DNA of 64,000 nt from Rhizophagus irregularis (Eukaryota > Glomeromycota > Glomeromycetes > Glomerales > Glomeraceae). Shown piece after piece: positions 57,565-64,000 of this stretch. The notes beneath the pieces were generated by a model. It ran no database searches, was not told where the DNA came from, and worked only from the letters and a program-made list of their open reading frames with translations. The translations under genes were made by a program, and so were the position numbers. Where the stretch lies: assembly GCF_026210795.1 (NCBI RefSeq), contig NC_089437.1, positions 3,844,001 to 3,908,000 on the forward strand, given 5' to 3'. The stretch's first letter is position 1; every line of letters begins with the position of its first letter.

Positions 57565-58830
57565 ACAATGGCAAGAAAAATTCGCTCGAACATTTCTTGC
57601 CATTGTTTAGGCTGCTCCAATTTAATAGTTTGTTTAACGTCCTAACTTTATATAAAAATTGAGGGGGGGGAGGGGGTCAAATTAAGTAAACATTTAAAAA
57701 TAAACATAGTTTTTTCTTTATTACTCAATGCATTTTTACTAAAAATACATCTTAATTTATTACAGATAATGCAATTATAAGTTTACATATATTACTTTTA
57801 TTAATTATACCATTTTCTTTGGTAGATTCAAATACACTGGAAAGAAATTCTTTTAAATATTATACAGATCGGTGATGTTATTATAAGTCACGTGATATAA
57901 CATATGTTTGTTTATTTTTAAAAAATTTTCAAAAATGAGGGGGGTGGGGTACGTTAAACAAACTATTAAATTGGAGTGGCCTTAACTCAAGTCTATTATT
58001 GTTTTTTTTAAAGCAATTGATTAAACAATGGCAAGAAAAATTCGCTCAAACTTTTCTTGCCATTTTTCAAAGTAGCATTTTTTTTTTAAAGCAATTGATT
58101 AAACAATGGCAAGAAAAGTTCGCGGCTCGAACTTTTCTTGCTATTGTTTGAAGTAGCATTGTTTTTTTTAAAGCAATTGATTAAACAATGGCAAGAAAAA
58201 TTCGTTCAAACTTTTCTTGCTATTGTTCAAAGTATACCATTGTTTTTTTTTCAAAGTAATTGATTAAACAATGGCAAGAAAAATTAGTTCGAATATTTCT
58301 TGCCATTGTTTAACTCAAGTCTATTATTATTTTTTTTAAAGCAATTAATTAAACAATAGCAAGAAAAATTCGCTCAAACTTTTCTTGCTATTGTTCGAAG
58401 TATATCATTTATTTAAAGCAATCGATTAAACAATGACAAGAAAAATTCGCGCGAACTTTTCTTGCCATTGTTCGAAGTATATCATTGTTTTTTTTAAAGC
58501 AATTGATTAAACAATGGCAAGAAAAATTCTTCTTGCTATTGTTCAAAGTATATCATTGTTTATTTAAAGCAATTGATTAAACAATGGTAAGAAAAATTCG
58601 TTCAAACTTTTCTTGCTATTGTTTAAAGTATGCCATTGTTTTTTTTAAAGCAATCGATTAAACAATGACAAGAAAAGTTCACGAATTTTCTTGATACTGC
58701 TTATTCTAATTTAGTATTAAGGTTTTAATTTAAAAATTAAAAAAATTAAGCAGTACCAAGGAAAATTCTCGCGAATTTTTCTTATTATTATTTAATTTAT
58801 CGATCATGCTTTCAACTATACAGTTAAAAA
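57565..58830. repeat. Hairpin satellite, portion right of the MULE
   Basis: About ten units of 75-100 bp: AAAGCAATTGATTAAACAAT, then GGCAAGAAAAATTCGCTC, then AAACTTTTCTTGCCATTGTT. Each forms a stem of AACAATGGCAAGAAAA. Degenerate units follow to 58.83 kb. One unit is interrupted by a TTA-target MITE. Confidence 0.85.
57610..57981. mobile_element. 372-bp MITE with TTA target duplication (Harbinger-like)
   Basis: The ends GGCTGCTCCAATTTAATAGT and the inverse of GGCCACTCCAATTTAATAGT continue through TTTGTTTAACGT. The 3-bp TSD TTA lies at 57607-57609 and 57982-57984. A related satellite unit at about 58302-58330 reads straight through (GCCATTGTTTAACTCAAGTC) and serves as an empty site. The interior has a G-rich tract (GAGGGGGGGGAGGGGG) and no gene. 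TTA target and TIR style suggest PIF/Harbinger. Confidence 0.88.
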
Positions 58831-59990
58831 GTTAAACTGTTAAAGTTGAGCGGTATCTTAACAATCGTAATTATCAGACTTAGAACTTTTTAATCATATT
58901 TCTGATCAAATTATGCACATTTGTGGTTATTGTATAGATTATTGTATAGGACTATAGGCTATTTACTGTCTTAAAAATATTTTTTCTGGGTTAATTATAT
59001 AAGAACAAAATTATTGGCTGATCAGTGGATTACCACGTGAAAATTAGCCAATAGATGATTGCAGATTATTTGTTTTTGTAATGTGAATAATATAAGTTTG
59101 GAAAAATACAAACTCTTTCTTTTATTTTGTTTTTACTTTTTTACTCAAGTTATTATTATCTCAGATATTACATTTATTTGTTTATTTTTATCATTGTTTT
59201 TTTACTCAAGTTATTATTATTTCAGATATTACATTTATTTATTTATTTTTATTATTTAAGAAGAAAATTTTATTAAACTGATTCTAAATAAAAAGTTAAA
59301 AGAAAAACTTTTACAAAAACATTTATACGTTTGTGAAAATATTTAATGTTTGTGAAGTTATAATAGTTTTTTATATTTAAGTATGATGGTTAACTTTCAG
59401 TTATTACTAATTATTTATTTTGACTTCTTGAACTTTTCTAATATAGATATGTTTATATACTTAATAAAGAAGGTACAGTCATTTATTTTCTTTTCCTTTT
59501 TTTGTCTTTATTTAGCCTTTTCTTTTATTACTACTAGTTTTGACTTCTTTTAATCATTACTAATTTTATTTTACTAATTTTATCTTTTTATTACTACTAA
59601 TTGTATCTCCTTTTTATTGCTACTAATTTTATTGCTACTAATCTAATCTTTAATAATTTCATTCTTTTGTTACTATTAATTCATCTTTAATTACTACTAA
59701 CTTCATCTTTTTATTACTACTAACTTCATCTTTTTATTACTACTAACTTCATCTTTTTATTACTACTAACTTCATCTTTTTATTACTACTAATTTCATCT
59801 TTTATTAATTTTTTATTACTACTAATTTTATTTTTTTATCACTATTAAAATTGTACATTCTAACTTTCTATATTTGATTGTAGTATTTTTAATTTAATAA
59901 TAAAATTTAATAATTATAAGGACAAATTTTCATGTTAAATATATAAATATATAAATTTATATTATATATAAAAATACTGTAGTAATAATA
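58831..59990. other. T-rich non-coding interval
   Basis: Contains an approximately 65-bp duplication at 59.13-59.26 kb (TTTACTCAAGTTATTATTAT) and a 22-23 bp tandem repeat (TTACTACTAACTTCATCTTT) of about five units at 59.69-59.80 kb, with degenerate units from 59.52 kb. No gene. Confidence 0.6.
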
Positions 59991-60009
59991 CTTGCAAATA
60001 TGATAAAAT

Positions 60010-60865
60010 ATACGTATATTATGCTGTTAGCAAATAACCACCAGTATAAAACATACGTTGTACACTGAAACATAATACTGTTCGCAAATAACTACCAGTA
60101 TAAAACATACGTTATAAACTGAGGTATCATGCTGTTCGCAAATAGCCACCAGTGTAAAATATACGTTATAAGATGAGGCATCATGCTGTTTGCAAATATC
60201 CACCAGTATAAAACATACGTTATAAGCTGAGGTATAATACTGTTCGCAAATAACAACAAGTATAAAACATACGTTATAAACTGAGGCATCATGCTGTTCG
60301 CAGATAACCACCAGTGTAAAACATACGTTATAAACTGAGACATCATGCTGTTCGCAAATAACAACAAGTATAAAACATACATTATAAGCTGAGGTATAAT
60401 ACTGTTCGCAAATAACAACAAGTATAAAACGTACATTATAAACTGAGCCATCATGCTGTTCGCAAATAACCACCAGTGTAAAATATACGTTATAAGCTGA
60501 GGTATAATACTATTCGCAAATAACAACAAGTATAAAATGTACGTTATAAACTGAGGCATCATACTGTTCGCAAATAACCACCAGTGTAAAACATACGCTA
60601 TAAACTGAGGCATCATGCTGTTCGCAAATAACCACCAGTATAAAACATACGTTATAAACTGAGGCATCATGCTGTTTGCAAATAACTACCAGTATAAAAC
60701 ATACGTTATAAATTGAGGCATCATGCTATTCGCAAATAACCATCAGTATAAAACATACGTTATAAGCTGAGATATAATACTGTTCGCAAATAACTACCAG
60801 TATAAAACATACGTTATAAACTGGAATACCATGCTGTTCGCAAATAATCACATACGTTATAAACC
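60010..60865. repeat. 54-bp minisatellite
   Basis: About 15-16 units of 54 bp with GCTGTTCGCAAATAACCACC, AGTATAAAACATACGTTATA and AACTGAGGCATCAT. Because the unit is a multiple of three, two minus-strand frames stay open for 148 and 192 codons and read an 18-residue repeat (VICEQHDASVYNVCFILV). There is no start context, splice or unique sequence, so coding is unlikely. It ends just before the presumed Polinton border. Confidence 0.9.
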
Positions 60866-60869
60866 GAGA

Positions 60870-60963
60870 AGCAGCAGAGGGCGCGGGCAGACTAAGTAAT
60901 CTTAATCTGGGACCCCAGGAAAGAAAGTTATTAAAATTCGTATTTCAGAATCCCTCTGCTGCT
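60870..60963. repeat. Inverted repeat near the presumed Polinton end
   Basis: AGCAGCAGAGGG (60870-60881) and its exact inverse (60952-60963) bracket a 94-bp segment starting with the GC-rich GCGCGGGCAGACTAAG. It stands out from the AT-rich flanks. It could mark the terminus of the Polinton or a foldback inserted there. Confidence 0.55.
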
Positions 60964-60989
60964 AAAAATGAATACCTATTAATTTCACC

Positions 60990-61560
60990 ATTCTAGGGCT
61001 CTCAAAATATAGTTCTAGTATATCAATAAATTCGTATTCTTAGAATGTTTTCTAGTTCCCTCTTTCTTAATAAAATTACTAATTTGTTTTCTTGCCTTTA
61101 CCTTCCTGATTATAATCTTGATATAATAAAAATGTACACCTAGTAGTAAGTATGTGTAGACCAAGTTATTTTCGCCTGAGAACTTCAAGAATGATAGTTG
61201 ACAAATAATGTACTCCAGCCCTTCTTACTTATCTAAATCATAAATTTGTTTTCTTACCTTTGCGCGCCTTTCTGATTATAATTCTGACATAATAAAAATT
61301 TACACCTATGGTATGAAAAAAAAATTCGGATATAGATAGAGAGTATTACTATGAGTGTAAAAAAAATGGGTATGGATAGGAAGTATTACTATGGGTGTAA
61401 AAAAGTCAGATATAAATGCGTGTTCGATATAGGAGAATAAGTATGCTACCTTATTTAATGTATGCTATTATATGAGGCAAATAGGATTACCTTTAGACAA
61501 AATAATATGATATAAATGCATATACATGTATATATTGACTTCCAGGATCTCCAACACTAA
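60990..61560. other. Non-coding interval inside the Polinton end
   Basis: Contains an approximately 156-bp spaced duplication (AATTTGTTTTCTTGCCTTT at 61.08 and 61.24 kb, each followed by TAATAAAAATGTACACCTA-like sequence) and a repeat AAGTATTACTATGGGTGTAA near 61.34-61.40 kb. No gene. Confidence 0.5.
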
Positions 61561-61567
61561 CCCGTCA

Positions 61568-61909
61568 CTAACCCTGCTCTCCTGCTTCTTCAGTTTTGTC
61601 CGCTGACAGCTCTAGAAGCAATTCATCAATTTTCATCCAAATTAAATCATCGGCATTAGCTTTATCCCGAAGCCTATTAAAATATTGGGTTACATAATAG
61701 GTACCAGAATGCTTTCTACAAAGGCCGGGTTCAGAGCTAGTTAGCTTGTCACAAACCTTACAGGAGATGCGGAGTTTAGCTTTCCAATACTCAAAACACC
61801 CTTCAGGCTGACGACAAGTCCGCCCACAGACGTATCCAGTCATAAGTAAATAATTGCAATAATATTCGCCTATCATGGTAATAAGAAATAAATATTTTAT
61901 TTTAAACAA
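61568..61909 (-). CDS. Small cysteine-rich Polinton-associated protein
   Basis: 113 codons from 61909, or about 102 from the internal Met at 61876 (MIGEYYCNYLLMTGYVC), which avoids a hydrophobic start. Cys/His clusters (CGRTCRQPEGC, then ISCKVCDKLTS and GLCRKHSG) look like a treble-clef-type zinc-binding site, followed by a helical, acidic tail (DELLLELSADKTEE). Single exon. It is divergent from the next gene, with 32-65 bp between starts. I do not recognise the family; its position suggests a Polinton accessory gene. Confidence 0.6.
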   Translation of the reverse strand: MFKIKYLFLITMIGEYYCNYLLMTGYVCGRTCRQPEGCFEYWKAKLRISCKVCDKLTSSEPGLCRKHSGTYYVTQYFNRLRDKANADDLIWMKIDELLLELSADKTEEAGEQG

Positions 61910-61941
61910 AAGTTTTTGCTATATTAATACAAACATTCAAA

Positions 61942-62301
61942 ATGGTTAACTATAAAGATATCGAATTGGCATTAGTTGAGATAATCAAAGTAGCATATAG
62001 CCAAGGCACGAAAAAATATGATAAAATGGGATTGTCATATGTGGGCTATTTGAAAATAATGCAACGTAAAAAAGATCCAGATGATCATTGCAAATACGTA
62101 GCAAAGCAGCGAGCTCCAAATGAGGAAGTTTATAATAAAAGAATGGCGGATTTCAAAGACTGGTATAATGAAGAAGTGTATCAGAGTCTTGAAAAGTTAT
62201 ACAAATTATATCTTTTATTAGCGAACCAAGAAGAGGTTGTGCAAAAAAGATCTATAGAAGAAGTAAATGAAATGCTTAAACTTCATGACTTAGAAATCTA
62301 A
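61942..62301 (+). CDS. Small helical protein of the Polinton
   Basis: 119 codons, single exon, AAA-rich start context. MVNYKDIELALVEIIKVAYS, then GLSYVGYLKIMQRKKDP, and a Lys/Glu-rich helical second half ending KLHDLEI. No membrane segment or catalytic motif. It shares a short divergent promoter region with the cysteine-rich gene and converges on the integrase gene, 165 bp away. Unknown function. Confidence 0.55.
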   Translation: MVNYKDIELALVEIIKVAYSQGTKKYDKMGLSYVGYLKIMQRKKDPDDHCKYVAKQRAPNEEVYNKRMADFKDWYNEEVYQSLEKLYKLYLLLANQEEVVQKRSIEEVNEMLKLHDLEI

Positions 62302-62465
62302 TTCGCAAGCACCCATCGAGGTGGTAATTATACATCCTTTATGATTTGAAGTTTCTCTCTTACAAAGGATCTTTTCGGGCTATTGCCCTCATCATCTATT
62401 AGCCAGTACAAGACCGGCTGATTTTTTTGCACTAGAGATTCACGAATATGATAAATTTGGGGAGA

Positions 62466-63383
62466 CTAATTACAATCAGTTGCACGTCGTCTCCCACCTT
62501 CTAATTCACCAGGATTAAGCAAATATCTTACTAAGACATCATGGGATAATCTAGGCTCATCAAACCCAATAGGTCCTTCTCGTGGCTTGGAAGCTTTAGC
62601 AAAGACATGTTTTTTTTTTCGAGCTTCAGCAGGAGAAATACCCAGAAGTCGAGTTACAGAATTGTCAAGTTCTACAAGAAAAATTGGAAGGTTTTTTACC
62701 CAAGCTCGACAGCGCTTAGTAGGAGGTAATCTCATTTCAACACTATCTTGAATAAAGAATGCCCATTCTTGAAGTGTACGATTAAATCTCTCAACAATAC
62801 CCATAGATTCTTTAGAATTAGCTAGTTGAATTTGGATATCATGTTCGTTCATTAGTATGATAACATTACCTTGGAATTCTACGCCCCCATCTACCATTAA
62901 AACTTTAACTTTAGACCAGATAATTGGGCATATTCGGGAGTTAAAAAGTTTCACAAATCCTTTAGCCACACTAGCAGAATCACGTCTAGTTAAAGGATAG
63001 GTCCATTTAGTGCGGGTAGCAATATCTACACAATTAAGTGCAAATTTATAAGTTTTATTACCAATTCGATCATAAGGCATATAGCATAAATCAGCTTGAA
63101 TAACTTCCATAGGTACGGTAATATTATTAAAAGATGCTTGTGGAATATACTTAGGCCGAGGCTTATGAATCTGATACAAAGCCTGTTTGTTAAGCCATTT
63201 TTTTATCATAGATAGAGTGAACTTATACCCGGCTTTCTTGCAAGCATCCAGCATTTTTTCAGCAGTCTGATAGTAACCTTCAGGTCTATAATATATCTCT
63301 TACAAAGTGAGATCCTAATCTAAGTTTTGAGCTTTTTGAGGATCGATATAAATAACCGGTCTTTCGGCTTGGCGTTCTTCCAT
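62466..63383 (-). pseudogene. Polinton retroviral-type integrase with two in-frame stops
   Basis: The frame starts MEERQAERPVIYID at 63383, hits TAG (63315-63317) and TAA (63300-63302), then is open for 278 codons to 62466. Downstream of the stops come EIYYRPEGYYQTAEKM and an HTH-like segment, then an rve core. Counting from 63383, Asp98 (QADLCY), Asp165 (VDGGVEF) and Glu198 (GIVERFNR) form a DDE set. The C-terminus (RYLLNPGELEGGRRRATD) is the typical Polinton integrase tail. Both stops are one C-to-T step from Gln codons. Translation from the internal Met at 63254 would keep the full catalytic core, so residual function is conceivable. Confidence 0.8.
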
Positions 63384-63432
63384 TCCAATTTTTATAATTA
63401 CGAAAAAAAGCTGATATCTATTAGGTCAGATT

Positions 63433-64000
63433 CTACCTATTAGCTTGAACATTTTTTTCCTTGCGCTTATGCCTAGCCTCTATTTCCTTCTGCAGGTTTA
63501 GGGGAGTGTCAAACCTTAGGCGGATTGCAAGGGGATCATCTTCTGGCCTAGTGAGATCAAATACGACAAACTCACCTTTTCGAAGGTAACTATTAATAAC
63601 CATAGATGCATTTTTTACATCATCAGTATAGCGTCTAATAATCTTGGAAATATCTTCATGTGAGCTACCTGAGTTAAAAAGTACTAAGTGTAAACTGTTT
63701 TCACGAATAAATATAGGGATTTTGTGGTATTTTTGCACTACATATACACATGAAATATTCTGATATCGCCCATTCCCAAAAAATTTGCCGATTTGATTTT
63801 GTATATATTCTGGGGCTAGACATACATGATATATCCTCAAAAACAATCACTGTGCTTCGTTCTGGTGAAAATGCTCTAACACTAGGAATTTTTTCTGGCG
63901 ATATATAGCTAAATCGTATATTCTCATAGTAAGGCGCTTTTGGATCTTTTGAAATTATGCCATACATATATCTTACAAATGCCCACTTTGGCTCATCAGG
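63433..64000 (-). pseudogene. Polinton A32-like packaging ATPase, partial, frameshifted
   Basis: The open frame enters from the right edge (PDEPKWAFVRYMYGIIS) and reaches STVIVFEDI, a Walker B strand. A 1-nt frameshift near 63.82-63.83 kb then moves the reading to APEYIQNQIGKFFGNGRYQN, YVVQKYHKIPIFIREN and a C-terminal region ending KEKNVQANR at 63433. The Gln and Arg after Walker B are the sensor and arginine-finger positions of FtsK/HerA-type viral packaging ATPases. The Walker A part is outside the window. The frameshift removes the ATPase C-terminus from this copy. Confidence 0.75.

Larger units (their letters stand above)
60870..64000 (-). mobile_element. Polinton/Maverick, terminal part, truncated by window edge
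   Basis: A retroviral-type integrase gene next to an A32-like packaging ATPase gene, with small cysteine-rich and helical ORFs, is the gene set of Polintons. Polymerase B, capsid and protease genes are not in the window and would lie to the right. Both hallmark genes have frame breaks, so this copy is decayed. The left border is uncertain; 60.87 kb is chosen because the minisatellite stops there. Confidence 0.7.

Noticed and set aside
60092-60670. 192-codon minus-strand frame as a gene
   Set aside because: It lies wholly in a 54-bp minisatellite and a second frame is equally open. There is no unique sequence or splice evidence.
43040-63317. Alternative code with TAA/TAG as Gln
   Set aside because: Several Gln positions are TAG/TAA, but Trp and Arg positions also became stops, and intact genes end with TAA, TAG and TGA alike. 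Decay is simpler.

Overview
The window is a very AT-rich, intron-rich eukaryotic sequence dominated by transposable elements. The introns are short (about 50-110 bp) with GTAAGT-type donors and T-rich TAG acceptors. There is no bacterial gene organisation and I found no rRNA or tRNA gene. The mixture of hAT, MULE, Tnp2/Plavaka-like, Tc1/mariner and Polinton elements with many foldback repeats fits an early-diverging, TE-expanded fungus. A Rhizophagus-like arbuscular mycorrhizal fungus (Glomeromycotina) is my best guess. This is inferred from style and protein resemblance, not from a marker gene.

Layout: 0-9 kb holds foldback repeats, three copies of an 8-bp-TSD MITE family (TIR AGGACCCCG), a dead Tc1/mariner transposase and GATATC-rich satellites. 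10.3-13.5 kb has two minus-strand multi-exon genes, one unknown and one Myb/SANT-like with a nonsense codon. 14.9-23.5 kb is a three-level nest: a dead Tnp2/Plavaka-like transposase is split by a hAT-like element, which is itself split by a 4.1-kb hAT carrying its own transposase. 23.5-26.6 kb is satellite and non-coding DNA. 26.6-30.2 kb is a minus-strand Tnp2-type transposase, and two 5' fragments of its relative lie at 37.9-39.6 kb.

31-52 kb is the least TE-like part and the best place to look for undescribed biology. It holds a proline-rich AT-hook gene, two small basic coiled-coil genes (one bZIP-like), and two paralogous pairs of multi-exon genes: X1/X2 (a helical domain I do not recognise) and Y1/Y2 (an RRM-like domain joined to an alpha-crystallin/Hsp20-like domain). 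Both Y genes start with a 4-7 nt coding exon followed by an intron filled with tandem repeats. In each pair one copy looks intact (X1, Y1) and the other is broken (X2, Y2); Y2 is interrupted by a MULE-derived MITE inside its RRM.

Three places (16.8-17.7, 45.5-47.2 and 51.7-52.1 kb) carry tandem arrays whose unit is a complete splice unit: T-rich tract plus AG, a short T/G-rich exon-like core, a GTAAGT or GCAAGT donor and, in several units, a TACTAAC-like branch site.

53.4-57.6 kb is a complete 4.1-kb MULE with perfect 8-bp TSD, inserted into a hairpin satellite that also hosts a TTA-target MITE with a visible empty-site copy. Its transposase has FAR1-like, DDE and SWIM regions and a CCHC knuckle one frameshift away; its first intron contains telomere-like TTAGGG repeats. 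From about 60.9 kb to the right edge is the end of a decayed Polinton/Maverick, with a retroviral-type integrase and an A32-like packaging ATPase on the minus strand and two small flanking genes. Most nonsense codons in broken genes are explained by C-to-T (or G-to-A) transitions.
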